From Victivallis sp. Marseille-Q1083 (lineage in GTDB: Bacteria > Verrucomicrobiota > Lentisphaeria > Victivallales > Victivallaceae), in NCBI RefSeq assembly GCF_903645315.1, contig NZ_CAHJXL010000002.1, forward strand, positions 434,001-498,000: DNA of 64,000 nucleotides, in the 5' to 3' direction. Below the pieces are notes generated by a model, which was not told the DNA's origin, did not search any database, and saw nothing but the letters and a program-made list of their open reading frames with translations. Positions 42,800 through 52,729 of this stretch are shown here, piece by piece. Position 1 is the stretch's first letter. Each line of letters starts with the position of its first letter. The position numbers were made by a program, and so were the translations under genes.

Positions 42800-45700
42800 T
42801 CAGCGGTCTTTGCGCCGCAGCCAGAGCAGCGCCCCTTTGTCCGGCGCGACCGGAATGGCGTCCGTCAAACTGAAATGTGCCTCCGGCTGGAATGATTTGA
42901 TCGGCGGCGCCCATAGTTCGTACTTTTCCGGCTGGAAACCGGCAAAGATATCCGGCCGGATGGACAATTCGACCGGCAGCACTTCATCGGCCGGAAAATG
43001 TTCGTCCGGCCAGCGGGCGATGGCGATCAAGGCCTCGTCGGCTTTCTGATAACAGGTCACCTTGACGCCCGGCGCCGCGGCGGCAACCGGACAGGCGTTG
43101 TCCCAGTAGCCGAGCATGGCCGCCTTTTCAATGCCGAACCGGTCCCAGAGCTTCCACATCGACTCCGCATCGGGGAGGTAGCGGCTGCTCATGCCGAAAA
43201 CCATGCCGCGATAGGGGTTGCCGCCGGTCTCGTAATTGAGCATTTCATTGGTCAGGCCGAATGGAATGCCGGAAATCTCCACCAGATAATAATCCGCTGG
43301 CATATCGTAATCGTAAAACTCTCCCAGCCATAAGTCGGTCAGATAAGGCAGATGCTCCATCGCATGGTTCATGACGCTGATTTTACTCGACGGGTACAGG
43401 TCGCTGCAATGCATGTTGATCCGATAGTCCGGCCGCAGCTTTGCCAGCGTGCGGGCCACCCGTTTGGTCACTTCCCGGCCGAAACCGATGCCGTCGAGAT
43501 ACAAACCTTGCGCGCCGGTTTCCCGGAACAGATAGTGCAGCGATTCGACATAGTAATTGATCAGGCGCGAATCGCTCCGGGTGGTGATCGCCGCGCAGAA
43601 ATCGCCCGGCAGGCCGGCGGCGTCCAGCCAGTCGGTGCGCCAGGCCGGCACGTAATGGTCGACCAGATGTTCTTGCAGCCACGGATAACCGCCGCCGGGC
43701 GCGAAACTGAAAGCGCCCATGTCGGTATAAGTCAGCCCTTCACGGGTCGTGAAAATTTCATCGCCGAAACTGCGGAACGCCCACAGCTCGCTGCAGTGGT
43801 TGGACAACTCGCGGACGGTGTAATAGAGCTGGACTTCCAGGCCGGGCCGGGATTGCCGCCCTTCCGGCGTGTCGAGTTCCAACGGTCGGGCCAGTTCGGC
43901 CAGAAAGGTTTTCAACTCTTCCAGGTGAGTGAACGGGTAGTTGATATACGGCATCTGCCGGGTGCCGTGATGGATATGGTAAATCCGGGGGCCGACCGCA
44001 TTGGAGTCATTCGAAATCCGCACCTGCCAGTGGCGCGGATCGATCGGCTTGAACGGCGTCAGCAGCAGCCGGAAACGCAGCGAACGGCTTTTTCCGGGCT
44101 GCAGCGTGAAGCTGCCGGTATCGGCCAGCAAAGTCAAAGTGTCGCCGTTCTCCTCGCTGCGGCAGCCGCCGCCGGCCCACAGCATGGCCGGGTCCAGCGG
44201 CAGCGCCCATAGCGCCCAGGTGTCTTCGGCCGACTGCAGTTTCAATTGGACGCCGGCTTGGACGTCGCCGACCCAGATCAGGTTGTTGAGGTATTGGCCG
44301 TTCCACTGCCAGTCCAATGCGCCCTGCCGTTTGCCGCCGCGCTTTTCCATGCCCATCCAGTATCGGGCGATGGCGCGGCGCAGCGGCAATTGCAACGTCA
44401 GGTTGTCGAGCCGGGTTTCCCGGTCGGCGGTCAAGTCGAGGAAGAACTGAATACAGCCGTCGGCTTCGCTCCGGGAACGCAGCGCGACGGAGATGGCGTC
44501 GCCGAGTTTTCCCGAATTGCCAAGTTCCAGTCGGGTGTCGTCGGAGGCCAGGAGTTCGGCCGGGGCTTCGCCGGTCAATTCGACCTCCCGCCCGGCGATT
44601 CCGGCGACCAGCCGCATCGGAGCGGCCAACAGTTCGATGCCGTTGCTTTGCAGTGAATCCGGCAAGCCCGACGCGGCGAAATGCAGCGAGCGGTTCAGCA
44701 GGCTCACCCGGCCGTCCGACCGCCGAACCGGCTGATAGGGCGGCGGCAGTACCGCTTCCAGCCCGCGGCGGGAATTCAGCCATTGCAGCCGGGCCAGCCG
44801 CCGGAGCTCGGCAATGCCGCCGTCCGGCAGCGGGTCGCCGGCGATTCGCAGTGCGACGTCGACGGTTTGCGGCGGGACTCCGGCGGCGGAAACGGTGACC
44901 GTGCCGGTGTAACTTCCGGCGGCGTCGAGCGGCACCCGGACCCCCATCCACAGCGGCTGGACCTTGCCGGCGTCGAGTTGGAGCCGGCGGCTGAAGGGGC
45001 GGCCGAGCCAGTCACTGCCGGACAGGTTGAAGCAGGTGGCGGTGGCGGCGGCCGGACCGCTCCAGTCGGCGGTCAGTTGATCGAGCGCGGTATCCGGCGC
45101 CCAGATGCCCAACTGGAAGACGTAATATTCGCCGGGGCACGCCACCCCTTCGAACCGGTTGGACGGCCCGCTTTCGATCCAGCGCAGCGGCAGCCGGTCG
45201 AACATCCGGATCGCGTGGTCGCGGTCTTCCGGAAAGATGACCAGCTTGCGGCCGGCGCATTGCTTTGCCAGCGCGGCGGTTTCCGCCCGGGTGGCGGCGA
45301 CTTCCATCGGATAAAAATTGTTGAATTCATGGCGGGCCTGCAGCGCCAGCAACCGCGCCTGCGGCGGATTTGAGGCGGCGGCGGCGATCTGCTTCCAGTG
45401 CGGCCTGGCGGTGTCGCGCGGCGGATAATACTCCTCGGAGGCACACAACCCGAGCCGGGTATACGGCAGGTAATAGAGATAATAAATCCCGGCGCCGGCC
45501 GCCGGCCGGAAGCGGATGACGCCACGTTCATCGGAACAGGCCAGCGTCAGCAAATCGGTGACGGCCGTGCCATCCTCGGCATACAGCAGCAGCGCTTTGT
45601 CCGCCGCGTCGGCATCACGCCGCCGCCATTGAATATCGGCTTCGACCACCGCAGCCTGGGCCGCGTCGTCGTCGACTTCCAGTTTGGCGCGGTGATTGCC

Positions 45701-45814
45701 GAACCCGGATTCCGGCCAGTCGGCCACTTCATAGACCGGCGGGGCGGCGGTCAGCACGTTCAGTCCCAGCCACATCAGGCCGGCCAGCCCGGAACGGATT
45801 GCAGTCGTTGTCAT
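42800..45814 (-). CDS. GH123-like/DUF6067 putative exported glycoside hydrolase
   Basis: A 1004-residue exported protein; the signal peptide ends near residue 25 (LNVLTAAPP). Residues 30-330 are beta-sandwich domains, including an NPCBM/newAP-like strand layout. The catalytic half (about 600-960) is a TIM barrel with TYTDMGAFSFAPGG, GAQGLYLDGIGFGREV, YRINMHCSDLYP and WLGEFYDYD. The Asp-Gly of YLDGIG and the Glu of GEFYDYD are candidates for catalysis. The architecture resembles DUF6067 and GH123 (N-acetylgalactosaminidase) proteins. AAGGA precedes the ATG. It ends the carbohydrate operon, 38 bp after the isomerase-like gene. Confidence 0.75.
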   Translation of the reverse strand: MTTTAIRSGLAGLMWLGLNVLTAAPPVYEVADWPESGFGNHRAKLEVDDDAAQAAVVEADIQWRRRDADAADKALLLYAEDGTAVTDLLTLACSDERGVIRFRPAAGAGIYYLYYLPYTRLGLCASEEYYPPRDTARPHWKQIAAAASNPPQARLLALQARHEFNNFYPMEVAATRAETAALAKQCAGRKLVIFPEDRDHAIRMFDRLPLRWIESGPSNRFEGVACPGEYYVFQLGIWAPDTALDQLTADWSGPAAATATCFNLSGSDWLGRPFSRRLQLDAGKVQPLWMGVRVPLDAAGSYTGTVTVSAAGVPPQTVDVALRIAGDPLPDGGIAELRRLARLQWLNSRRGLEAVLPPPYQPVRRSDGRVSLLNRSLHFAASGLPDSLQSNGIELLAAPMRLVAGIAGREVELTGEAPAELLASDDTRLELGNSGKLGDAISVALRSRSEADGCIQFFLDLTADRETRLDNLTLQLPLRRAIARYWMGMEKRGGKRQGALDWQWNGQYLNNLIWVGDVQAGVQLKLQSAEDTWALWALPLDPAMLWAGGGCRSEENGDTLTLLADTGSFTLQPGKSRSLRFRLLLTPFKPIDPRHWQVRISNDSNAVGPRIYHIHHGTRQMPYINYPFTHLEELKTFLAELARPLELDTPEGRQSRPGLEVQLYYTVRELSNHCSELWAFRSFGDEIFTTREGLTYTDMGAFSFAPGGGYPWLQEHLVDHYVPAWRTDWLDAAGLPGDFCAAITTRSDSRLINYYVESLHYLFRETGAQGLYLDGIGFGREVTKRVARTLAKLRPDYRINMHCSDLYPSSKISVMNHAMEHLPYLTDLWLGEFYDYDMPADYYLVEISGIPFGLTNEMLNYETGGNPYRGMVFGMSSRYLPDAESMWKLWDRFGIEKAAMLGYWDNACPVAAAAPGVKVTCYQKADEALIAIARWPDEHFPADEVLPVELSIRPDIFAGFQPEKYELWAPPIKSFQPEAHFSLTDAIPVAPDKGALLWLRRKDR

Positions 45815-45852
45815 GATCAAATTTCCTTCTTGGATGTGTATCAACTGCTTGC

Positions 45853-47214
45853 TCAGCGCGTTTCCACTGAGTCAATGCCGGCGATGGCGCAATATTGCCG
45901 CAATACGCCCAGCCGGTCGCCGTAACAGACAATATAATGCTGGCCGGCAACTTCGGCCAGGAAATCGTCGGCCGGAAAAGCGAAATTCATCTCCAGCGAC
46001 GGCAATTGCGGCGCCGGCGGCGCCCAGCCGGCCTCTTCCCAGCTTGCCGGCGCCGTCGTTTCCGCAACGGCCGCATGCAGCCGGAAACGGCCATCTTTCA
46101 CGGACAGGCGGGCCAGGGTGACTGTTCCGGTTTTCAATTTGGAAACGTTGAGCAGGCCTTCGCCGAAACTGCCGAAGGTGTTCGGCAGGATGGTCACCCG
46201 GCCGTCGACGGCGGCGGATGGCACGTAATCCGGTACGCCCATCAAGGCCGAACGGCTGGAAAATTCATAAAATTCCAGATAGAACGGCAGTTGGCCGGTC
46301 AGTTGCTGCAGCAGCAGCGCGGTGGCGGTACCGTAAGCGTCATTTTCCGGCACGGTCGGAATGGCCAGTTCGTCGTGCAGCAGCGTCATGGCGCCGGCCG
46401 GAGCGAACCGGAAGAGTTTTTTGATGCCGTCGACATCGCAGAAGGAAAAGGCCCGGTAACGGCGTTCCAGCAGCTTTCGCTTGAAAGCCAGCGCCAGCCG
46501 GATCGACTGGTCCAGCGTCGCCGGTTGCGGCGGCCGGACGAATTGCCAGTGCCGCCGGATGTGGGCGCGGGCGGCGGCGATGGCGTCGTCGTCGGCCAGA
46601 GACATCGCCGTTTGGACTTCGGCCAGGTCGAAATGTTCGATTTCGAGGCCGAGCACCCGCTTGAGCAGCAGGCCGTCGTACATCGTCCCGTACAGCCGCA
46701 TGTCCCGGTAGCCGGCCATGCCGATCACCGCCTGGCGCAGCTCGGCGGCGGCCGAAGCGGCGGTCAGGAATTCCAGCGCTTCGTCGCAACGCGGCGGCGC
46801 GTCCCGGAAATTCACCAGATAACGGAAGCGGTAGCCCAGCTCTTCCAGCACCGCCCGCAGCGCGGTGCTGCCCGCCTGGTCGGCGGTGGTGACGAAGCGG
46901 CCGCCGTCGTTCCAGCCGGACAATCCCCAGAGCAGGATGGGTAGAGAACGGAAATTTTCGATGACTTTGATGACCGCCCAACTGGGAATCCAGCCGGCGA
47001 TGCAGACGACCAATGCGTCGAAACAGCCGGATTGCAGCTCCTTTACCGCCCGTTCGGCCTGACTGCCGGCCGGGTCGTCTGCCACCGGGGCGGCGGTGAC
47101 CAGCGTCACGCCGCGCCGCCGCAGTTCCGTTTCGACCGCCCGGCAGCGGTTGTCGATGAATTCCCGGGGAGTATTGACTTCGCCGAAACCGACGAAACCG
47201 GCACGAATTTTCAT
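45853..47214 (-). CDS. L-fucose/arabinose isomerase-like protein
   Basis: A 453-residue protein of the fucose/arabinose isomerase superfamily. The N-terminal Rossmann-like part starts KIRAGFVGFGEVNTPREFID; a mid-region reads LLWGLSGWNDGG; the C-terminal part has FSFCDVDGIKKLF and FPTVPENDAYG-like metal-site blocks (IPTVPENDAYGTATA). Members isomerise aldoses or act in sulfoquinovose and other sugar routes. The ATG follows GGAGG and overlaps the kinase stop codon as ATGA. Confidence 0.8.
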   Translation of the reverse strand: MKIRAGFVGFGEVNTPREFIDNRCRAVETELRRRGVTLVTAAPVADDPAGSQAERAVKELQSGCFDALVVCIAGWIPSWAVIKVIENFRSLPILLWGLSGWNDGGRFVTTADQAGSTALRAVLEELGYRFRYLVNFRDAPPRCDEALEFLTAASAAAELRQAVIGMAGYRDMRLYGTMYDGLLLKRVLGLEIEHFDLAEVQTAMSLADDDAIAAARAHIRRHWQFVRPPQPATLDQSIRLALAFKRKLLERRYRAFSFCDVDGIKKLFRFAPAGAMTLLHDELAIPTVPENDAYGTATALLLQQLTGQLPFYLEFYEFSSRSALMGVPDYVPSAAVDGRVTILPNTFGSFGEGLLNVSKLKTGTVTLARLSVKDGRFRLHAAVAETTAPASWEEAGWAPPAPQLPSLEMNFAFPADDFLAEVAGQHYIVCYGDRLGVLRQYCAIAGIDSVETR

Positions 47215-48698
47215 AGTCTGCCTCCAAAGGTTGGCATTAAGAGTTGATTGAGTTGCTGGTATTGCCGGAAATATTCCGCGTAGTATCGGGCATTTTCGCC
47301 CGGCTGAACCCGTTCGGCGATACGGACCATCGCGTCGGCGGCCGCTTCCGGCGAGGGAAAAAAGCCGGCGGCGATGGCGGCCAGCATCGCTGCTCCCAGG
47401 GCCGGCGTTTCGTCTCCGGAAGTCAGCGTGACCGGCAACCCGAGCGTGTCCGCGATAATCTGCCGCCACAGAGGGCTTCTGGCCGGTCCGCCCAGCAGGC
47501 GGATTTCCCGGATTTTGGTGTTCCGGCCGGGCAGGGCGGCCAGGTTGTCGCGCAGCAGCGCGGCGACCGCTTCCATCACCGCCCGCGCCCAGTGGCCCCG
47601 GTGGTGGGCCAGCGTGATGCCGTAAGCGACGCCGCGCGCTCCCGGATTGGTCAGCGGCGATACCGAACCGGCGCAATGCGGCAGCAGCAGCAGTCCGTCG
47701 CTGCCGGGCGGCACCGCCGCCGCCAGCGCGTCCAGTTCGGCATAGGAGACTTCCCCGGCGAATTGATCCCGGAAATATTTGAGCAGCATACCGGCGGTCG
47801 GCGCCCAGGGCAGCAGCGCATAAGCGCCGGGCCGAAAGGAACAGTAGGTGCCGATCCGTCGCTGTTCATCATAACAAAGTTGGCCGGATTCGGCAAAAAT
47901 CGCCAGTGAGCTGCCGGTCGACGCGGCGATGGTGCCCGGCATGACGCAGCCGGCGCCGAGCGCGCCGGCGATATGGTCGAACGGGGCGGCGGCTACCGGC
48001 GTTCCCGCCGCGATCACCGAATTGCAGCGGCGGCAAGGTCCGTAACATTGGCCGGGATCGAACAAGGTCGGCAGTTGCCGTTGGGTGATGCCGAGAAAGT
48101 CGAGCATTTCCGGCGCGTACCGGCCGGTGGTCAAATTATAATAACTGCTTGACGGCAGCAGACCGCGGCAGGTGGCGTATTGCCCGGTCAGATGCCAGGC
48201 GATGTAATCCTCGACCATCAGGAATTTGGCGGTGCGCCTGAACGCCTCCGGTTCATGCCGCCGCAGCCACAGGATTTTGGCGGCCGGCCAGGCCGGCAGC
48301 ATCTCCGGCTGTCCGGATAAGCGGAACAGTTTCTCTCTGCCGAATTGCCTTTCCAATTCGGCCGCCTCGGCTTTGGCCCGGTTGTCCAGCCAGACGATTG
48401 CCGGCCGCACCGCCCGGCCGTCCCGGTCGACGCCGATCAGCGTTTCCGCCTGTCCGGTGACCGCCAGCGCGGCGATCCGGGCCGGAGCGAGGCCGGATTG
48501 ACCGACCGCCGCGGCCATCGCCTGCTGGGCTGCCTGCCAGTAAAGTTCCGGATTCAATTCGACGATATCCGGCGCCGGCGTTTCCAGCCGGTATTCCACC
48601 AGGGCGGAACCGCACCTGATGCCGGCGGGATCGAATACCGCCGCCTTGACCGCGGTGGTGCCGATATCCAGACCGAGAAAATAAAGGTGATTATTCAT
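47211..48698 (-). CDS. FGGY-family carbohydrate kinase (xylulokinase/fuculokinase-like)
   Basis: A 495-residue sugar kinase. The first ATP-binding block is GLDIGTTAVKAAVFD near residue 9; AVTGQAETLIGVD and WLDNRAKAEA follow; the second phosphate block is LLGGPARSPLWRQIIADTLG near 405. The substrate of FGGY kinases cannot be told reliably from sequence. It is coupled to the isomerase-like gene (ATGA) and overlaps the upstream hydrolase gene by 8 bp. Confidence 0.9.
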   Translation of the reverse strand: MNNHLYFLGLDIGTTAVKAAVFDPAGIRCGSALVEYRLETPAPDIVELNPELYWQAAQQAMAAAVGQSGLAPARIAALAVTGQAETLIGVDRDGRAVRPAIVWLDNRAKAEAAELERQFGREKLFRLSGQPEMLPAWPAAKILWLRRHEPEAFRRTAKFLMVEDYIAWHLTGQYATCRGLLPSSSYYNLTTGRYAPEMLDFLGITQRQLPTLFDPGQCYGPCRRCNSVIAAGTPVAAAPFDHIAGALGAGCVMPGTIAASTGSSLAIFAESGQLCYDEQRRIGTYCSFRPGAYALLPWAPTAGMLLKYFRDQFAGEVSYAELDALAAAVPPGSDGLLLLPHCAGSVSPLTNPGARGVAYGITLAHHRGHWARAVMEAVAALLRDNLAALPGRNTKIREIRLLGGPARSPLWRQIIADTLGLPVTLTSGDETPALGAAMLAAIAAGFFPSPEAAADAMVRIAERVQPGENARYYAEYFRQYQQLNQLLMPTFGGRL

Positions 48699-50136
48699 AC
48701 ATCAGCCGTTGAATGAGGTCCAGTGCCGCTTCGACCAGTTGTTTCCCGCCGTCCGAGCCGACCGGGCCGTTGATGACCAGGCCGCCGTAACCGCCATGCC
48801 GTTCCGCCTCCGGGCTGGGCAGGTAACCGTAATAGCCGGCGGCGAGCTGGACGATCGCCGTCTGTGCCGCAGCTGAACGCGCCTGGATGATCTGCCCGTA
48901 AGTTAAAAAGAGTTCGAACGGCACCGTCACCCAGGCGCTGCTGCCGATTCGAAAGGCGGTCAATTCCGCCGGCAGGAGCGGTTCGCGCTGACGGCGCCGG
49001 TAATGGGCGACGGTGGCTTTGTGATTCTGGATCAGCGAAAAGTCGTGAAGTTTGTCGTCATACGGTCCCGGTCCGCCCAGGGCGGCTCTGTCCCGGGTCT
49101 CCCGGCAGAAGGCGGCAAAAGCCGCCTCCTCGGAACCCCCGGCGGCGAGGCGGGCCAGTTCGGTCTGGGCCAAGGCGAAATCCGCGGCTGAAACCGGCCG
49201 GAGCGGCAGTTGCGGTCGTGCCTGCCGCACCCGGAAAACCGGCGTGAAATCGAGCGTGCCGAGATGCCAGGCGGCGGCGGTGACGACCGGAGCGAGCTTG
49301 CCGGCCAGATATTGCACCGTGTCGGCGTGCCAGCCGTCCGGTTCGGATTGATTGCGGCGCAGCAGATCGCGCGGCGACTGGCAGCCGGCCGCACCGATCT
49401 GGCACAGGGTGTGAAATTCCGGCGACAGTGCTTCTTTCAGCAGCTCCCGGACGGCGCCGAGATAGTCCGAGGAAATCAGTTCGGTTGCCTCCATCACCTG
49501 GGCCGGGCAGCAGACGTTGAGCAGCATGCCGGTCAATTGTTTCCGGTTGTCGCAGGTGAACAGCATTTCGACGCCGGACTCCTCGCCGGATTCCAGGCCG
49601 GTGAAATCGGCCCGGCCGGTGTCGCCGTACATTTCCGCCGAACCGTCGGCATAAACCGCCCGGCGGCAATGACCGATCGGGACCCGGCCGAAGGCCGCCG
49701 CCACGCCGCCGGGCCGCCGGGTCTGCCAGGCCTGCCGGACTGCCGCCGCCGCCTGGCGGCGCAGAAGGTCCAGATATTGCGCCGGCGTCGTCAAATCCGG
49801 ATCGAAAACCATCCACTCTTCAAAGATGCCTTTCGGACTGGTATAGGGGGCATTGTGGGTATGGGTGGCGTTGACGACAAGGCGTTCCGGCGGCAGGTCC
49901 GGCAATTCCGTCCGGACCAGTTCCCGGATTTCCCGCTGCAGCGCGGCGGGTATGTCCGCCACGTCCAGCGCCAGCAGCGCCAGTTTTTCCGCTCCCTGCT
50001 GCAGCGCCACCGCCACCGCTTTCAACCGGGAATGGACGCCGCAGGCCACCCGCTGGTAATACTGGCCGGACAACTCAATGCGGCAGTCGGCCGGCGTGAT
50101 GTCCGTTTCGCCCCAGCCGATCAGCAGTTCCTTCAT
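48691..50136 (-). CDS. Neutral/alkaline ceramidase-like N-acyl hydrolase, no signal peptide
   Basis: A 481-residue protein resembling the N-terminal domain of neutral ceramidases. It starts KELLIGWGETDITP; the metal-site block VVNATHTHNAP is at about residue 93; QIGAAGCQSPRDL corresponds to the family's GDxSPN region. Unlike true ceramidases it has no signal peptide and probably acts in the cytoplasm. Relatives may hydrolyse N-acyl or other amide or ester bonds of small metabolites. The ATG at 50136 overlaps the stop of the oxidoreductase gene (ATGA). Confidence 0.75.
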   Translation of the reverse strand: MKELLIGWGETDITPADCRIELSGQYYQRVACGVHSRLKAVAVALQQGAEKLALLALDVADIPAALQREIRELVRTELPDLPPERLVVNATHTHNAPYTSPKGIFEEWMVFDPDLTTPAQYLDLLRRQAAAAVRQAWQTRRPGGVAAAFGRVPIGHCRRAVYADGSAEMYGDTGRADFTGLESGEESGVEMLFTCDNRKQLTGMLLNVCCPAQVMEATELISSDYLGAVRELLKEALSPEFHTLCQIGAAGCQSPRDLLRRNQSEPDGWHADTVQYLAGKLAPVVTAAAWHLGTLDFTPVFRVRQARPQLPLRPVSAADFALAQTELARLAAGGSEEAAFAAFCRETRDRAALGGPGPYDDKLHDFSLIQNHKATVAHYRRRQREPLLPAELTAFRIGSSAWVTVPFELFLTYGQIIQARSAAAQTAIVQLAAGYYGYLPSPEAERHGGYGGLVINGPVGSDGGKQLVEAALDLIQRLMYE

Positions 50137-51251
50137 AGTTTCACCCGCTTTCCGCTTGCGGCCGATTCCCGGATTTTCTCGAGTAGGTATTGCAGATAGA
50201 GGCCCTGGCGCAAATCCGGTCCGAGCGCCTGCCGGCGGTGAACCGATTCCAGAAAGGTGTACAGACAGTGCAGATGGCCGCGCAGCCAGCCGATCGCCGC
50301 CTTGGGGGTCGGGAATCCGGCCGGTTCCGGGTAGCGCTGGCCGCAATCGATCGCCGTCCAGCCGCGCTTGCCGCCGAGCGGGGACGCCGGCGCGGCGGTG
50401 GAGTAGAAGAACAGTTTGTCGAAGTTCATCGGCTGCAATTTCAAAGCTCCTTTGCTGCCGTAGATTTCAAAGGAAACTTCATCCTCGGCGCCGGTGGCGA
50501 TTTTCGATGCTGAAATCGTTCCTCCAGCGCCGTTGGGCAGTTGCAGCGTCACGAGCATGTTGTCCTCGGCGGTGACCGGAACCAGCCTGGACGGGTCGCC
50601 GGCCATCGGCCGGAACGGATAGGCGATATGGGTGACGGCGCTCAATTCGGTAAAGTCGCCGAGCAGGTGGTGCATCAAATCCAGAATATGACTGCCGAGG
50701 TCGGCGGCGGTGCCGGCTGCCAGTTTCCATTTGAACGGCGCGTGCGGATCGGCGCTGCCGCCGTGCAGGTAACTGGCGCGGAATTCCAGAATGTCGCCGA
50801 TTTCGCCGGCGTCGATCAGCTCTTTGGCCCGCAGCGTCGACGGAAAAAAGCGGTTCTGCAGCGTCATCTGGGCGATGCCGCAATAGGACGGCAGTGCCGC
50901 TTCAATCCGCCGGGCTTCCGCCGGCGTCGCGCACAACGGCTTGTCGCAGTAGATATGTTTGCCGGCCGCCATCGCCGCCAGCACGGCGGCGGCATGGCAG
51001 TCGTTCGGCGTGCAGATGTCGATGATGTCGATTGCCGGATCGTCGATCAGGCTCCGATAATCGTCGACCGGGCGGACGCCCCCGAGCCGGGCGGCGGCCT
51101 GCCGGGCGGTGGCCGGGCGGGAGGTGCAGACTCCGGTGATGACGCTGCCGAATTCCTGCTGATCGTAAAAGAGCGGGATATTCCGGTGTCCATAGGCGTG
51201 CACTTTGCCGATGAAACCGAAACCGAGCAGCCCGACGCGGTAAATTTTCAT
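50133..51251 (-). CDS. Gfo/Idh/MocA-family oxidoreductase
   Basis: A 372-residue NAD(P)-dependent dehydrogenase. The Rossmann motif is GLLGFGFIGKVHA near residue 7, the family block EKP appears as YCDKPLCATPAEA (Asp for Glu) near 100, and GTAADLGSHILDLMHHLLGD near 178 holds the catalytic His region. Substrates are typically inositols or sugars. It overlaps both neighbours by ATGA junctions. Confidence 0.9.
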   Translation of the reverse strand: MKIYRVGLLGFGFIGKVHAYGHRNIPLFYDQQEFGSVITGVCTSRPATARQAAARLGGVRPVDDYRSLIDDPAIDIIDICTPNDCHAAAVLAAMAAGKHIYCDKPLCATPAEARRIEAALPSYCGIAQMTLQNRFFPSTLRAKELIDAGEIGDILEFRASYLHGGSADPHAPFKWKLAAGTAADLGSHILDLMHHLLGDFTELSAVTHIAYPFRPMAGDPSRLVPVTAEDNMLVTLQLPNGAGGTISASKIATGAEDEVSFEIYGSKGALKLQPMNFDKLFFYSTAAPASPLGGKRGWTAIDCGQRYPEPAGFPTPKAAIGWLRGHLHCLYTFLESVHRRQALGPDLRQGLYLQYLLEKIRESAASGKRVKL

Positions 51252-52615
51252 CCCAGCAGCTCCTTTTCGGTTTCGGCGATCGCGGCCTCGATGAGGTCCA
51301 TGCCTTTGAGCGCCACTTCCTCCGGCATGACGATCGGCGGGCTCATCCGCAGGATGTGTCCGGCCGGAATCCAGGCCAGCCCGCGGCGGAATGCCTTCTG
51401 GTAAACCAGCCGTCCGGCTTCTTCATACGGTTCTTTGGTCTGCTTGTCCTTGACCAGTTCGACGCCGAGCAGACAGCCCTTGACACGGGTGTCGCCGACA
51501 ATCCGGTAACGGCTCGTCCAGCCGCTCATTCGGCGCCGGAACAATTTTTCCAGCTCCTGCGCATGTTCCAGCAGGCCTTCCTCCTCGATGACCTCGAAAC
51601 AGGCCAGCGCCGCTGCGCAGGCCATCGGATTGCCGCCGTAACTGGTCGAAGCGCTGATTTTGTCGACTGCGTCGGCATAGGGGGTCCGGACGACCATCGC
51701 CGTCACCGGAAAACCGTTGCCGAAGCCTTTGCCGAGGGTGACGATGTCCGGCAGCACCTGCCAATGCTCCATGCACAGGTATTTGCCGGTGCGGCCCATG
51801 CCGGTCAGCACTTCGTCGGCAAAGAGCAGGATGCCGCGCTCGTCCAGGAATTTACGCAATTTCGGGAAGAAATCGTCCGGCGGCATGATGCTGCCTCCCC
51901 AGCCCTGGATCGGCTCGACGACGAAGGCCGCCACCTGGCCGGTGGTGGATTCGCGGATGAACTTATCGTAGAATTCGAGATATTGTTCGGTGTCCAGCGA
52001 CCCGTCCGGCCGGGTCCACCAGGGGCGGTAGGTATCCGGTCGCGGCGCCAGATAGAATCCCTCCGGCCGGCCGGAGCCGCTGAATCTGGTCATCCGCGCC
52101 AGCCCGATGGAGTGGCCGCTTTTGCCGTGGAAATCCATGAAACAACTGATGAATTCGTGTTTGCCGGTGGCGGCCCGGCAGGTTCGCAAACCGGCTTCGA
52201 CCGCGGTGGTGCCGGAATCGTAAAGTTGAAAATTCTTCAGATCGCCGGGCAGGCATTCCGCCATCTTTTCGAGCAGCCGGACTTTGATCTCGGTGGTGAA
52301 ATCGTGGGCGTTCATCAGCTGGCGGGCGTAGTTGGCCACCGCCTCGGAAATTTTCGGATGGCAATGGCCGAGGGTGGTCACGTAAATGCCGCTGGAGAAA
52401 TCGATATAGCGATTGCCGTCGGCATCTTCGAGCGAACAGCCGGAACCGCGTTCAAAGGCGACCGGAAAGAGCCGGACCTGGCCGGACAGGCCGCGATAGT
52501 ATCGGGTGGCGCGCCGGTGCAGCGCGGCGCTTTTCGGGCCTGGAATCGTCTCGGTGACCAGGTGCGGGTATTGGGTCAAATCGAGCTGATACGGCGCAGG
52601 GTTGTACTGTCCCAT
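51248..52615 (-). CDS. Class III PLP-dependent aminotransferase (GABA/ornithine aminotransferase-like)
   Basis: A 455-residue aminotransferase. GSGCSLEDADGNRYIDFSSG is near residue 57, the PLP-phosphate block is YDSGTTAVEAGLR, the Asp that contacts PLP is in LLFADEVLTGMGRTGK, and the PLP-binding Lys lies in VTLGKGFGNGFPV. Fits 4-aminobutyrate, acetylornithine or amino-polyol substrates. It is the first gene of the operon and has a good promoter upstream; the DeoR gene lies divergently. Confidence 0.9.
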   Translation of the reverse strand: MGQYNPAPYQLDLTQYPHLVTETIPGPKSAALHRRATRYYRGLSGQVRLFPVAFERGSGCSLEDADGNRYIDFSSGIYVTTLGHCHPKISEAVANYARQLMNAHDFTTEIKVRLLEKMAECLPGDLKNFQLYDSGTTAVEAGLRTCRAATGKHEFISCFMDFHGKSGHSIGLARMTRFSGSGRPEGFYLAPRPDTYRPWWTRPDGSLDTEQYLEFYDKFIRESTTGQVAAFVVEPIQGWGGSIMPPDDFFPKLRKFLDERGILLFADEVLTGMGRTGKYLCMEHWQVLPDIVTLGKGFGNGFPVTAMVVRTPYADAVDKISASTSYGGNPMACAAALACFEVIEEEGLLEHAQELEKLFRRRMSGWTSRYRIVGDTRVKGCLLGVELVKDKQTKEPYEEAGRLVYQKAFRRGLAWIPAGHILRMSPPIVMPEEVALKGMDLIEAAIAETEKELLG

Positions 52616-52660
52616 GATGCGGTTCCTTTCGATGATTCAGTGATTGGTTGTTTTGTTTTT

Positions 52661-52689
52661 AGTATATCGTATTCGATTGCCGGAGACAA
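52661..52689 (-). promoter_or_regulatory. Promoter of the carbohydrate operon
   Basis: Minus-strand TTGTCT, 17 bases, TATACT, about 45 bp before the aminotransferase start. Confidence 0.6.
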
Positions 52690-52729
52690 GACGGAAAGCC
52701 GGTTCGGGAGATTTTTTCGCGCAACTGAA

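Noticed and set aside
47215-47676. N-terminal extension of the fucose-isomerase-like protein by 154 codons
   Set aside because: The extension is out-of-frame sequence of the kinase gene; the ATG at 47214 with GGAGG and an ATGA junction is the better start.
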